A stretch of 64,000 nt of DNA from Pontibacter pamirensis (GCF_010015475.1 NZ_SSNI01000007.1:141018-205017), one strand, 5' to 3'. Positions 17,168-26,876 are shown, counted from the first letter of the stretch. Notes: a model not told the origin generated them from the letters alone. Program-made: numbers and translations.

Positions 17168-17346
17168 ACCATTGCACAGCTTCATATTCCGCATAAGTAA
17201 CGGTATTGGCCGCAAGTATATATTAATAGATAAATAGAAAACCACCACAGCAATAAATAAAATTATTTAAAGAATAAGAAAAATTCTATAAAGCACCTGT
17301 TTTGCAATGTGAAGGTACTGAAGAACTTGATTATTAAATTCTAACC

Positions 17347-18069
17347 ATGATAAGACAAATTCCACAGCAGTACATTGTCGCAAACATTCAAAAAGCTCTG
17401 ACTAGAGTCACTTTTAAATTACCTACTTCTGTTGATACAACTTGTCCACATTGTAGAAGAAAAGTCAACTATCATATTGAATGGAATACTCAATTAAATA
17501 CGGCAGTTAATCATGCTAATTCTCATTGCCCAGCTTGCCAAGGGCAAGTGAGATTTGTACAGATAATTGACAAGGCTGCGGATACTACTATACTTAGCGG
17601 GGAGCTTTATATACATCCAGGTGCAGAGCTAAGACACCCTCTTGAAGATGCTGATACTTATATGACAGATGGTTTGGCAAGAGCATATTTTTCTACCATT
17701 AATGTTCTAAATGCTCAAGAATGGACTGCAACTTCAGTCCTGTGTAGGCGTGTTTTGGAAGGCATAACCAAATCCAAATTGCCAAATGATAAGAATAATA
17801 AACCTCTAGCTAATCAGTTAAAAGCTCTACCAGATCATATGGATTTTAGCAAACCTATACTTACCCTTGCTGACGCAATAAGGAAAGGAGGTAACTTAGG
17901 AGCCCATTTCGATTTAGAAAAAGAGCCGAATGAAGAAATATCACAACTTATGGTGGATTTACTTGATTACTTGATCGAGTACCTCTTCATACTACCTAGT
18001 AGAATTGAAAGCCTTCACGATAAAATTGAGGAGCTTTCCAAATCTACACCGCCCAATGAAGGCAGTTGA
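17347..18069 (+). CDS. Zinc-ribbon and DUF4145 domain protein
   Basis: The 240-residue product has an N-terminal zinc ribbon with CPHC (33-36) and CPAC (61-64), then a DUF4145-like helical domain (about 100-220) with EWTATSVLCRRVLEGITK, and ADAIRKGGNLGAHFD. DUF4145 is a small helical domain related to HEPN-type folds that often accompanies restriction and other defence genes; no nuclease motif (R-x4-6-H) of active HEPN RNases is obvious. The C-terminus is a charged helix. Codon and base composition are A+T-rich like the reverse transcriptase, and the gene lies in the same island, though divergent from the RT. A functional link is inference. Confidence 0.75.
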   Translation: MIRQIPQQYIVANIQKALTRVTFKLPTSVDTTCPHCRRKVNYHIEWNTQLNTAVNHANSHCPACQGQVRFVQIIDKAADTTILSGELYIHPGAELRHPLEDADTYMTDGLARAYFSTINVLNAQEWTATSVLCRRVLEGITKSKLPNDKNNKPLANQLKALPDHMDFSKPILTLADAIRKGGNLGAHFDLEKEPNEEISQLMVDLLDYLIEYLFILPSRIESLHDKIEELSKSTPPNEGS

Positions 18070-18297
18070 ATCTATTTATTGCCCCGCCGGCACGAGCTTG
18101 CGTTTCTTCTACACAGCCACAACTCTAGCGTAAATAACAGCACCATTTAAAAGCTTGCGCCGACGAATAAATATAAGAATAAGACATTCCAGTTTCTGGA
18201 CCTCCAGCGTCTCATCCAATCAACCAAAACACTACTTCGCTGAAAGGAGTAAAAACACCAGGAGCTTTAAGCCAGAAAAGCTATCTCCCGATTAGGA

Positions 18298-19227
18298 ATG
18301 AAAGTAGACGTAACCGATTATCAAAAGATTCTGAACCAGATTCAGAGCGAGCTCTCTGAAGTAAAAGTTACCGGGAAGGTAGCGTCCTATATACCTGAAC
18401 TGGCCAAGGTGCCGGCAGATAGGTTCGGGATGCACCTGTATAACCTGGAGGGCGAAAGCTTTTGCTTTGGCGACAGTGATGCGCGTTTTTCCACTCAAAG
18501 TATTTCCAAAGTACTCTCCCTGGCACTGGCCATGAAAACGATAGACGATGATTTGTGGAAGCGCGTTGGGGTGGAGCCATCCGGAGCTAAATTCAATTCG
18601 CTGTCGCTGCTGGAAGATAATTTCGGTATCCCCCGGAATCCTTTTATCAACGCCGGAGCGCTGGTGGTGGCCGATGTACTGGTTTCTAACTTTAGTAATC
18701 CGAAAACGGCCTTTCTTACCTTCCTGCACGAATTAACCGGCGACGATAGCATTGCATACGATGAGGTAGTGGCTGCCTCTGAAAAGTCGGAAGGGTACCG
18801 AAATTTTGCCATGGCCAATTACCTGAAGTCTTTCGGAAACTTAGAGAACGATGTAGAAGAAGTATTGGACTTTTACTTTCACCAGTGCTCCATCGCCATG
18901 TCCTGCAAGGAGCTGGCCCAGGCATTTATCGTGTTCGCCAACAAGGGGAAGCTACTGCATTCAGACCGGCAGTTTCTTACCGGGCAACAGGTAAAACGCA
19001 TCAACGCGCTCATGCTCACCTGCGGCTTCTACGATGAAGCAGGCGAGTTCAGTTTTGAGGTAGGTTTACCCGGCAAAAGCGGCGTTGGCGGCGGTATTGT
19101 AGCCGTGCACCCCGGCCATTATGCCGTAGCTGTGTGGAGCCCGCCGCTAAATCCCAAAGGCAATTCCGAACTGGGTATGGCCGCCCTGGAAAGACTGACG
19201 ACGCTAACAGGCTATTCCATTTTTTAG
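18298..19227 (+). CDS. glsA: Glutaminase A
   Basis: The 309-residue protein is a full-length serine-dependent glutaminase (L-glutamine to L-glutamate and ammonia), cytoplasmic. The beta-lactamase-like fold motifs are present: FSTQSISKV with the SxxK pair S68/K71, EPSGAKFNS, NPFINAGAL, and GLPGKSGVGGGI near the C-terminus. Length and motif order match bacterial GlsA. Base composition returns to that of the flanks, so this marks the right edge of the A+T-rich island. No operon partner is evident; the next gene is separated by 150 bp. Confidence 0.96.
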   Translation: MKVDVTDYQKILNQIQSELSEVKVTGKVASYIPELAKVPADRFGMHLYNLEGESFCFGDSDARFSTQSISKVLSLALAMKTIDDDLWKRVGVEPSGAKFNSLSLLEDNFGIPRNPFINAGALVVADVLVSNFSNPKTAFLTFLHELTGDDSIAYDEVVAASEKSEGYRNFAMANYLKSFGNLENDVEEVLDFYFHQCSIAMSCKELAQAFIVFANKGKLLHSDRQFLTGQQVKRINALMLTCGFYDEAGEFSFEVGLPGKSGVGGGIVAVHPGHYAVAVWSPPLNPKGNSELGMAALERLTTLTGYSIF

Positions 19228-19377
19228 CCCTTCTTCTGCCCCAACTGGCGCGAATTGCAAACGCGCACCAGCAAATTGGCTAACTTCAGCGGGTTCTCCC
19301 CGTTTAATAAAGCTGTAGTAAAAAGGAGACCGTGTAAAGCATTACACCCTCCGTTAATCCTAAAAATAAACGAATTT

Positions 19378-19683
19378 ATGAATTATACAGAGAATTTTGA
19401 AGGTATTAAGGTAGATGTACAGGCAGTAGACATATCTATATCAGATGACGTGCAACAGTTTATACGCGATTCCATTTCTAAGCTAAAGCGCCACGGCACG
19501 AAAATAGACTCGGTGGACGTATACTTAAAGGAAGAAACAAACCACGCTACTGACTCCAGAAAAGTAGGCATGCGTGTGGGTATACCCGGCAATGATGTTT
19601 TTGCAGAAGACAAAGGTGACAACTGGTATGAGTTACTGAAAAGCGTGGAAGAGAAGTTAAAAAAGCAACTCGATAAGCGCTAA
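19378..19683 (+). CDS. Ribosome hibernation-promoting factor HPF/RaiA family
   Basis: The 101-residue product starts at the ATG at 19378 (MNYTENFEGIKVDVQ); the frame extends upstream to 19255 but the extra 41 residues do not fit the family. The beta-alpha-beta-beta-beta-alpha pattern, VDVYLKEE and RVGIPGNDVFAEDKGDNWYELL, fits the short HPF/RaiA fold that binds the 30S decoding site in stationary phase. It lacks the C-terminal dimerisation domain of long HPF. A terminator follows. Confidence 0.88.
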   Translation: MNYTENFEGIKVDVQAVDISISDDVQQFIRDSISKLKRHGTKIDSVDVYLKEETNHATDSRKVGMRVGIPGNDVFAEDKGDNWYELLKSVEEKLKKQLDKR

Positions 19684-19708
19684 TCTGAAAAGAATATTCT
19701 AATAAAAG

Positions 19709-19757
19709 CATCCCGCTGCTGACCAGGAACTGACCTGCGCCGGCAGCGGGATGTTTT
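19709..19757 (+). terminator. Rho-independent terminator after HPF
   Basis: Arms CATCCCGCTGC (19709-19719) and GCAGCGGGATG (19743-19753) with a T-rich tail. Confidence 0.85.
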
Positions 19758-19909
19758 TGTTTTAATCTGCACTTCCAGTTGTACAGTTGCTATAAAACTG
19801 TTGAAAGATTTATGTGGAGCCGTTGTTGGTGTTTCACCAACAACAAAACGCTATAGCTTGTGCCAAGCAACGGCAAAATATAGGTATTAGCCAAATTTAA
19901 AAATCCGAA

Positions 19910-21313
19910 CTACTGCGTCGCCGGGTTGCTTTTTAAGTCTTCCTGAAACTTCTGCAGTTGCTTGTCTATCTGCTTTTTGTCACCTACTACCACCAGCGTC
20001 ATGTCGCTTGGCCGGATGTATTTTGCGGTGGTTTCCTGCACCTGCTGTGGGGTAACGGCATGTATATTCTCGACCTGGTTTGTAAGGAAAGAGTCAGGCA
20101 GGTCGTGCAGGTCCAGGAAGTTAAGCTGACCGATAATGCCACCTGGTGTGGAATTGCGCAGCACAAAAAGGCCGGCTTCATAGTTCTTAATGCCTTGCAG
20201 CTCTTCTTCTGACGGTGGTTCTCTGCGGAGCCTGTTGATTTCATACATGATCTCCTTCAGGGAATTACCGGTATGCTCCGTGGTCACATCGGCCACCTGC
20301 GACCAGTCCCCCACCTTGTAACGTGTCGCGATACTACTGGAAGGAGAGTACGTGTAGCCTTTGTCTTCCCGGATGTTGCGGGTAATACGCGAGCCAAAAG
20401 AGCCGCCCAAAAGGGAGTTCGTGATGCGAAGGGGGATATAATCAGGATGCGAAGGGTCCACGACCGGCAAGCCTAAAACAATAGTGGACTGCGGCGCATC
20501 GGGGCGGTCAATCACAATCATGTCTGATTTTGCAACCGGGTCCGCAACGGGTATTTCGGGTTCCGGTCCTCTTTGCATCTGGCTGAGTGAGGAGGTAATA
20601 GCTTCCTGCATGGCACCGGCATCAAACTTTCCGGCCACATACACATCTGTGCGTGCAGCCCCAAACTGCTCCTTGTAAAAATTGCGCACCTCTTCCAGGG
20701 TGAAGGCATCAATCTCTTCGTCAGTAGGCAGGTCGCGGCCATAGGGATGGTTAGGATACAGCGCACCCCTGAACTTGCTCTGCGCTTGCGTACCCGGCTG
20801 TGCACGCGCCAGGTTCATCTGCCGCTTAAAGTCATTTTTTATACGCTCCAGCTCCGAATCCGGGAAAGCAGGCTGCTGCAGGATGTCTGCCATCAACCGC
20901 ACCAGTTCAGGCCCATACTCTGAAAGCGCATCACCATATATAAAAGTCTGGTTGGGCCCAATGCTGATACTTAAGGCACCTCCCATTCTGGCCACCTCTT
21001 CGGCAATTTGCTTCCCGTTGCGGGTGGCGGTCCCTTCCTCCATCAGCTTGCCTACAATATCTGCAAGGCCGTTTTCATTCTCATCTTCGTGTACGTTGCC
21101 TGCCTCTACCACCATATTTACCGTTACCTTGGGTATGTCACCAAAAGGAACCAGCGTAGCCGATACGCCATTGGGTAAGGTGAACTCCTGCTTTTCCGGC
21201 AAGGTAAAGTTGCGCGGAGCTCCTCCCTCCGGCGGTGTCTGTTTTTGTGCTGTGGCAGTGGTGGTACTGCATGCCACCAGCACAGCTATAGCGAAAGAAA
21301 GTAATTTATTCAT
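19910..21313 (-). CDS. M16 family peptidase-like protein, non-catalytic subunit
   Basis: The 467-residue exported protein (signal peptide about 1-22) has the two-lobe M16 fold: EFTLPNGVSATLV at the start of lobe one and later GLPVVDPSHPDY and ITRNIREDKGYTYSPSS, the R/Y motif of lobe two. At the place of the zinc-binding HxxEH it reads GLADIVGKLMEEGT, so the metal site is absent. It follows the catalytic M16 gene by 12 bp, the usual arrangement in which active and inactive chains form a heterodimeric clamp, as in mitochondrial processing peptidase and bacterial periplasmic counterparts. The substrate is unknown. Confidence 0.92.
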   Translation of the reverse strand: MNKLLSFAIAVLVACSTTTATAQKQTPPEGGAPRNFTLPEKQEFTLPNGVSATLVPFGDIPKVTVNMVVEAGNVHEDENENGLADIVGKLMEEGTATRNGKQIAEEVARMGGALSISIGPNQTFIYGDALSEYGPELVRLMADILQQPAFPDSELERIKNDFKRQMNLARAQPGTQAQSKFRGALYPNHPYGRDLPTDEEIDAFTLEEVRNFYKEQFGAARTDVYVAGKFDAGAMQEAITSSLSQMQRGPEPEIPVADPVAKSDMIVIDRPDAPQSTIVLGLPVVDPSHPDYIPLRITNSLLGGSFGSRITRNIREDKGYTYSPSSSIATRYKVGDWSQVADVTTEHTGNSLKEIMYEINRLRREPPSEEELQGIKNYEAGLFVLRNSTPGGIIGQLNFLDLHDLPDSFLTNQVENIHAVTPQQVQETTAKYIRPSDMTLVVVGDKKQIDKQLQKFQEDLKSNPATQ

Positions 21314-21325
21314 AGTCTGATACCT

Positions 21326-22792
21326 TTAACTCTGTGCCTGTGGATTAACAATTAAAACGGTTCGGTTGGTTGGGCGGAGATACTCCTGCAGTGTTCGCTG
21401 CATGATCTCCGGCGTTACCTTCCTGAACTCCGCCTCCAGCTCGTTTATGCGTTCCGGATCATCATCGAACAGCGCAAAAGTTGCCAGTAGGTCCGCTTTC
21501 CCGAAACCATACATGCCGCCCATCTGGTCATAGAGCGAGGAGCGCATTTTTACGATAGCCAAATCCAGCTCCTCCTGGCTGACGCCGTTCTCCTGCAGCC
21601 GCTGTATTTCCTGGTCCAGCACACTGACGATGGAGTCTGCTGCCACGTTTTCATCATGTATCAGGCTGCCCATCCAAAGCATCGGTCCGTTATAGTTAAA
21701 CATGTTCCCCAGAAAGGCATTGATGCCGCCATCTACGGAGCCTGCGTAGCCACGCTCCTGCACCAGCGCCTGGTACAGGCGGCTGTCGTTGCCCTGCAAC
21801 AGGATCTGATCCAGCAGGCCCATGGCATAATACTCCGGCGTGTTCTTTTCCGGCATATGGTACGCAAAAGCCAGGGCCGGGCGGTTCGCCAGCTTATCGT
21901 CTTTTGTAAAGCGCTGCTCTTCTTCCTGCCGTGGCTCTTCCAGGTTGGGTATAGGGGGCACCTCGGCCGACTCTATATCTCCGAAATACTGCTGAACCCA
22001 GCTTTTCGCCTGTTGCGTATCAAAATCGCCTACCACTACCACTACGGCATTATTAGGAGCATAATACGTGTCGAAGAAGGATTTCACATCCTCCAAACTG
22101 GCTGCATCCAGGTCTTCCAGGTCGCCGTAAAAGTTGTGGGCATTATACCAGTTCTTGTTGGCGTACTGGGGCATATCGAGCCAGGGAAAGCCGCCGTAAG
22201 GTTGGTTCAGCACGTTTACCTTCACCTCGTTTTTCACCACGCCCTGTTGGTTGACCAGGTTCTCCTGCGTGATATTGAGTCCCCTCATCCGGTCTGCTTC
22301 TGCCCAGAGCATGGTCTCCAGTTTATGCGCCGGCACAATTTCAAAATAGTTTGTGAAGTCAAACCGGGTGCTGCCATTCAGCACACCTCCGTTTTTCTGC
22401 ACCAGCTGTATAAACTCCATCTTGCCCAGGTTATCAGATCCCTGGAACATCATGTGCTCAAATAAGTGAGCAAAGCCGGTGCGGTCCTTTGGCTCTACCC
22501 GGAAGCCAATGTTGTAGTAAACAGCCACCGTTACAATAGGCGCTGTTTTGTCAGGCGACAAGACTACTTTTAACCCATTGTCCAGCTTGTAGTATTCTAC
22601 AGGCACTTCAAAACCCGTAACGGCATTATCTGAAGCTGTAGCAGGCGCAGGCGTTTCAGAAGTAGCAGTGGCAGTATCGGTGTTGGATACCGTTGGGGTT
22701 GTTCCCTGGCTACAGGAGGCAAGCGCCGCCCCCAGCACCAGCGAAAACAAGGAATACCGTAGCGTTTGCAGGTGAAACATGTTTAAAACCAT
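21326..22792 (-). CDS. M16 family zinc metallopeptidase, catalytic lipoprotein subunit
   Basis: The ATG at 22792 gives 488 residues; a GTG eight codons upstream and an ATG at 22780 are alternatives. The signal sequence ends in a lipobox LASC (Cys27), so the protein is probably a periplasmic-facing lipoprotein. The inverted zinc motif HLFEHMMFQG (H109, E112, H113) and the downstream glutamate in VVKNEVKVN are intact, as is the C-terminal lobe. It is co-transcribed with the non-catalytic M16 chain 12 bp downstream. It probably degrades peptides in the periplasm; substrate unknown. Confidence 0.93.
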   Translation of the reverse strand: MVLNMFHLQTLRYSLFSLVLGAALASCSQGTTPTVSNTDTATATSETPAPATASDNAVTGFEVPVEYYKLDNGLKVVLSPDKTAPIVTVAVYYNIGFRVEPKDRTGFAHLFEHMMFQGSDNLGKMEFIQLVQKNGGVLNGSTRFDFTNYFEIVPAHKLETMLWAEADRMRGLNITQENLVNQQGVVKNEVKVNVLNQPYGGFPWLDMPQYANKNWYNAHNFYGDLEDLDAASLEDVKSFFDTYYAPNNAVVVVVGDFDTQQAKSWVQQYFGDIESAEVPPIPNLEEPRQEEEQRFTKDDKLANRPALAFAYHMPEKNTPEYYAMGLLDQILLQGNDSRLYQALVQERGYAGSVDGGINAFLGNMFNYNGPMLWMGSLIHDENVAADSIVSVLDQEIQRLQENGVSQEELDLAIVKMRSSLYDQMGGMYGFGKADLLATFALFDDDPERINELEAEFRKVTPEIMQRTLQEYLRPTNRTVLIVNPQAQS

Positions 22793-23192
22793 AGAAAACT
22801 TGATTAAGGTTAGCACTTTGATTCCTATTGATACACAGCCTTATACGATGGAATTAGATATTAACATAAATAATACCATAGAATTAATTCAAATAGTATT
22901 AGTTGCACTTAATTGAACTGAATCAGACTGTACCTACCCTCACCCCCTCCAAGGTTATTACCCGGACACACGGTTCTCACGCATCAGGTTATTTACCCGG
23001 AGCACAAAGGAGGTAGATTTTCAACCTGCGCGGGTTTGAAAATTCTTAAAAGACGAGGCTGGCAGGCAGAAGCCGCCGGCACTACCTCAGGCGCATTTCC
23101 CACACCTGCTTCACCCTGTAGGATTATCCGTATACAGCTTAGCCGCAGCTGATACAGCTGTGACGGATTACATCTTGACTGGATGATGTAAC
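22793..23192. other. Intergenic region between divergent genes
   Basis: No gene seen. It holds both divergent promoters. A fragment at 22931-22958 (taccct.accccctccaagg) resembles one at 54935-54956 and the G/C-rich palindromes of the uronate cluster. A small hairpin, TTTTCAA at 23018 and TTGAAAA at 23036, is also present. Confidence 0.4.
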
Positions 23193-23978
23193 ATGGATAC
23201 ACCAAAAGAAATCATGTATAACCAGAACAGTATTGTTATTGTCACTATCCTGTTTTTCCTGATCCTGCTGGCGCATGAAGCAGGTTACCGGTTGGGCCAC
23301 TATTACCAGAGCAAAACGGATAGGGATGTAAAAACGCAGACCAATACCATACAGGCGGGTACCCTGGGTTTGTTAGCGCTTATACTTGGCTTTACCTTTA
23401 ACATGTCGCTGCAACGTTACAACAACAGGAGCCAGTCCGTTATACACGAGGCAAACGCCATCGGCACTACCCTGCTCAGAACCCAGCTCCTGCCACAGCC
23501 CTATGATACCGTGACCCATGCCCTGCTACAGCGCTACATTAACCTGCGCCTGGATGTGAGCAACACAGATGATGTCTCGGTTATAGAGAAACCACACCTG
23601 GATGATGAGACAAAGAAACTTCAAGGCGACATCTGGATAAACGCAGTAAAGGCGGCGCGCATTGATCCGCGGCCCGTGACCACAGGCTTTTTTATCACCT
23701 CGCTGAACAACATGATTGATGCGCAGGGGGAGCGTAACGCCATGCTCCAGTTGCATGTGCCGGAGGTGATTCTGTTTCTGCTGTTTATCGTTTTTATCAT
23801 GTCCGGGGCCTTGATGGGCTATGGCAGCGGCCTGGGAAGAAGAAGAACCTTTATCCCTGCCATGATGATGACGTTCCTGATTTGCCTGGTGGTCTTCATC
23901 ATCATCGACCTCGACAGGCCCAAAAGAGGCATTATCAAAATAAACCAAAACATCATGTTCCAGCTGAAGAATGATTGA
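23193..23978 (+). CDS. DUF4239 bestrophin-like membrane protein
   Basis: The 261-residue product has two N-terminal membrane helices (about 12-32 and 52-68), a soluble middle part, and two C-terminal helices (about 190-210 and 222-243). The stretch QAGTLGLLALILGFTFNMSLQRYNNR, broken here at LGFTF, with the following HEANAIGTTLLR is diagnostic of the DUF4239 family, annotated as bestrophin-like, possible anion channels. An in-frame ATG eight codons later is an alternative start. It stands alone, with a bidirectional terminator downstream. Confidence 0.85.
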   Translation: MDTPKEIMYNQNSIVIVTILFFLILLAHEAGYRLGHYYQSKTDRDVKTQTNTIQAGTLGLLALILGFTFNMSLQRYNNRSQSVIHEANAIGTTLLRTQLLPQPYDTVTHALLQRYINLRLDVSNTDDVSVIEKPHLDDETKKLQGDIWINAVKAARIDPRPVTTGFFITSLNNMIDAQGERNAMLQLHVPEVILFLLFIVFIMSGALMGYGSGLGRRRTFIPAMMMTFLICLVVFIIIDLDRPKRGIIKINQNIMFQLKND

Positions 23979-24053
23979 AGGGCGTAGCGCTATATTATCT
24001 ATCGTTGCCGCGGCTAAGCGTGAGTTGAAGGCGCTTACAAACACTCTTCTGGT

Positions 24054-24095
24054 AAATAAAACAGCCGCTGCTTAAAGGCAACGGCTGTTTTATTT
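24054..24095. terminator. Bidirectional terminator
   Basis: Perfect 14-bp arms AAATAAAACAGCCG and CGGCTGTTTTATTT between two convergent genes. Confidence 0.88.
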
Positions 24096-24108
24096 AAACC
24101 ATCAGGTA

Positions 24109-24759
24109 TTAATAGTATCTATCCTGCAGATAGCTTCTTCTATTTGAATTGAGCCTGCTGTCTCCGGAGTTGCGCCGGTCACTGCCAAACCTGCTCTTTC
24201 TTTCGTCGTCGTCTGTTTGATTGCTGTCGCCACCGAAGTTTCGACCTTCGTAGCGGGAGTTTCTGTTGTAGTCTCCTGCCCCGAAATAATCGTCCCGGTC
24301 ATTCCCTGCCCTTCCGTAGTCACTCGTATCGTACGTGCCATAATGGTCAGAGCGCCTGTTGCTGTAGTCCCGGCTTCTGTCCCGGTCTCCCCTGTACCCG
24401 TCCTGGTCTTCTCTGAAATCATTCGGGTTGTTGCTGTATCTGTCGCGGTTGAAATTACCGATGTCATTCCGGCTTCGGCCCTGGTCACTCCACTGGCTAC
24501 CGGAATAGTCTCCGTAGCCGCGGCCTTGTCCCCTGCGTCTCTCGTAGGAATCTCCCATATTGCCTTCGTGGTATGTGTGATCCATCCGGTACCCGTTGTC
24601 GCCCTGACGGCCTCTATGGCGCTGATAATCCTGCTCGAAGGTATCTGTTAAGTTCTTGGCGCTGTGGTAATGTCCATCATTCCTGTCGTAGTCTTTGTAC
24701 CCGCTGTAATCATGTCCGTAGTCGTCGCGATCATAGCGGTTTCTGTCTCGTCTGTCCAT
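24109..24759 (-). CDS. Arg/Asp/Tyr-rich intrinsically disordered protein
   Basis: The 216-residue product is of very low complexity: MDRRDRNRYDRDDYGHDYSG at the start and RSYLQDRYY at the end, with R, D, Y, G, N and S making up nearly all residues and hardly any hydrophobic aliphatics. There is no signal or membrane segment. The composition resembles phase-separating or RNA-binding disordered proteins, and stress or desiccation proteins. A second open frame overlaps it, as expected for such codon bias, but this frame has an ATG and a stop 14 bp before the terminator. The family was not recognised; function unknown. Confidence 0.65.
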   Translation of the reverse strand: MDRRDRNRYDRDDYGHDYSGYKDYDRNDGHYHSAKNLTDTFEQDYQRHRGRQGDNGYRMDHTYHEGNMGDSYERRRGQGRGYGDYSGSQWSDQGRSRNDIGNFNRDRYSNNPNDFREDQDGYRGDRDRSRDYSNRRSDHYGTYDTSDYGRAGNDRDDYFGAGDYNRNSRYEGRNFGGDSNQTDDDERKSRFGSDRRNSGDSRLNSNRRSYLQDRYY

Positions 24760-24878
24760 AGTTTTTCATTCGGTTTTGTTACAAAATGCTTTCCTATATA
24801 AACGATTACCCACATTTCCGGTTTTACTACTTACAACCAGCTTCCCCCGCTGGCACTGATATAAAACTGGCCAGAAAT

Positions 24879-26627
24879 TTAAATTCGCGCCTGGTAAGTA
24901 TACAACTCATAGTACCTGCCCTTCTTTTCCAGAAGCGCCTCGTGCATGCCTTGCTCTGCTATGCGTCCCTGTTCTATCACCAGTATCTGGTCGGCCTGGC
25001 GGATGGTGCTGAGGCGGTGGGCTATCACGAAGGTGGTGCGCCCCTGCATCAGCGTTTTCAGGCTGGCCTGTATCAGGCTCTCGCTCTCCGTATCCAGGTT
25101 AGAGGTCGCCTCATCCAAGATCAGCACACGCGGGTCGGCCAGCACGGCCCTGGCAATGGCGATGCGCTGCCTCTGGCCACCCGACAGCTTGACTCCGCGC
25201 TCCCCAATCAAGGTGTTTAGCCCATCCTCAAAACGGTCTGTGAACTCCTGCACATGGGCTGCTTTCACGGCTTGCATCAGCTGCTCTTCTGTGGCATGCG
25301 GGCGGGGGAAAAGGATGTTGTCTCTGATAGTACCTTCAAACAGGAAGTCGTCCTGCAGCACCACCCCCAGCTGGCTTCTGTAGCTCTGAAGGCTTATCGC
25401 TTGCAGATCGTGGCCATCTACTGTAATGGTGCCGCTATCCGGGTTCAGGAAAGAGGCGGCCAGTCCGGCAATGGTGGTTTTTCCTGAGCCGGATGTACCT
25501 ACCAAAGCGGTGACCGAACCGGCAGGAGCTTTAAAGCTGATGCCTTTCACCACATCTTTCCCTGTTTCATAGGCAAAAGACACTTTGTCAAAAATGATAT
25601 TGCCATGAATATGCTCCAGCTCCAGCGTCCTTTTTCCGTCCTCGCTTTCCAGCGGCGTATTCAGAATTTCTTCGGTACGGTCGAGCCCGGCAAAGGCTTC
25701 TGTAAATTGGCTCCCGATGTTGCTCATCTGCACGATAGGCGCAATCATAAAGCCCAGGTAAAGGGTAAAGGCAAGAAAATCCCCGAAAGTAAGATCCCCG
25801 TTCATGATCAGGTAACCGCCTATCCCCATAATTCCTGCTGAAGCAAGACCCAGCAACAAAGTAGCCGCACTGGTAACAAAACTGGTGGTAACCAGGCTTT
25901 CCTTCACATTCAGGAAAAGCCGGGTGACGCCAGCCTCAAATATTTTAATCTCCTGCGCCTCCGCATTAAAGCCTTTTATAACCCGCACGCCGCCCAACGT
26001 CTCAGTCAGTCTGCCCGTTACCTCGGCATTAATCACACCGCGATCTCTAAAAATCGGCCTTATTTTTCCGAAAGCTTTCAGGGAGATGACACCAAAAACT
26101 GCGACCGGAATCAAAACAAAACCCGTCATCAGCGGACTGATCACGATGAGCAGGACCAGGCAGATAAGAGAGGTAAGCACCCCGCCTATCATTTGAGCAA
26201 ATCCTGTCCCAACGAGGTTTCTCACCCCTTCCACATCCGTCATAATCCGTGAAACCAGCTCCCCGGTTTTTGAATTATCGAAGAAACGGATAGGAAGCTG
26301 GATAATATGCCGCTGCACCTTCGCCCTTAGCTGCGAGATAAGGTGCTGTGCTTCTACGCTCAGTATTTGTGTCAGGGCAAAGGACGTGACGGACTGAATA
26401 ACAATAGCTACCGCCACTGCCAGTATCAACCACTTCAGTAGGGTCATGTCTCCGTTCGGGATAACATCATCGATCAGGTACTTGCTGGCGCCCGGCAAAA
26501 CCAAGCCTGCCAGGCGGCTTATGACGATCAGGACCAGCCCGATGGAAAGATACTTTCTCCTGGGCCATATAATGGTTTTGAAAACCTGGCCTACCGTTAC
26601 GTTTTTAAGTTTTTTTGATGGCGACAT
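24879..26627 (-). CDS. ABC exporter, fused permease and ATPase
   Basis: Starting at the ATG at 26627 (MSPSKKLKNVTVGQVF) the product has 582 residues, the normal size for MsbA/LmrA-type half-exporters; the frame extends upstream with a GTG but adds 53 unlikely residues. The permease (about 1-320) has six membrane helices. The ATPase has Walker A GTSGSGKT (377-384), signature LSGGQ (481-485), Walker B VLILDE (501-506) and the switch histidine H537. Two copies are expected to form the transporter. Substrate (lipid, drug or peptide) cannot be told. It stands alone. Confidence 0.93.
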   Translation of the reverse strand: MSPSKKLKNVTVGQVFKTIIWPRRKYLSIGLVLIVISRLAGLVLPGASKYLIDDVIPNGDMTLLKWLILAVAVAIVIQSVTSFALTQILSVEAQHLISQLRAKVQRHIIQLPIRFFDNSKTGELVSRIMTDVEGVRNLVGTGFAQMIGGVLTSLICLVLLIVISPLMTGFVLIPVAVFGVISLKAFGKIRPIFRDRGVINAEVTGRLTETLGGVRVIKGFNAEAQEIKIFEAGVTRLFLNVKESLVTTSFVTSAATLLLGLASAGIMGIGGYLIMNGDLTFGDFLAFTLYLGFMIAPIVQMSNIGSQFTEAFAGLDRTEEILNTPLESEDGKRTLELEHIHGNIIFDKVSFAYETGKDVVKGISFKAPAGSVTALVGTSGSGKTTIAGLAASFLNPDSGTITVDGHDLQAISLQSYRSQLGVVLQDDFLFEGTIRDNILFPRPHATEEQLMQAVKAAHVQEFTDRFEDGLNTLIGERGVKLSGGQRQRIAIARAVLADPRVLILDEATSNLDTESESLIQASLKTLMQGRTTFVIAHRLSTIRQADQILVIEQGRIAEQGMHEALLEKKGRYYELYTYQARI

Positions 26628-26876
26628 GTATAAAGAAAAGACAACGATTATAACCGCTGAGACACAAATTTGTTTGCCTCCCTTAGAGCACTTGCCCCGA
26701 AGTATTTCAGCACGGAAGGGAGAGGGTTTAGCTTTGGTGTAAGGGCTCTTATAATTCGGGTAATTTACTACAATTATTTTCTCCACACATGAAAGTTGTT
26801 CCTGCAGGCAGCGGCGCTGGTGAGAATTGGCAGTTCATGCCTGTCCCCTCCACGCAGCTTACCACTTAAGCCCAAC

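Noticed and set aside
21656..22465. 269-residue frame opposite the catalytic M16 gene
   Set aside because: The M16 frame has an intact zinc site and signal; the opposite strand has no recognisable protein.
24102..24488. Thr/Glu/Gly-rich frame overlapping the disordered protein
   Set aside because: Frame shadow of Arg/Asp/Tyr codons; no independent start or stop context.
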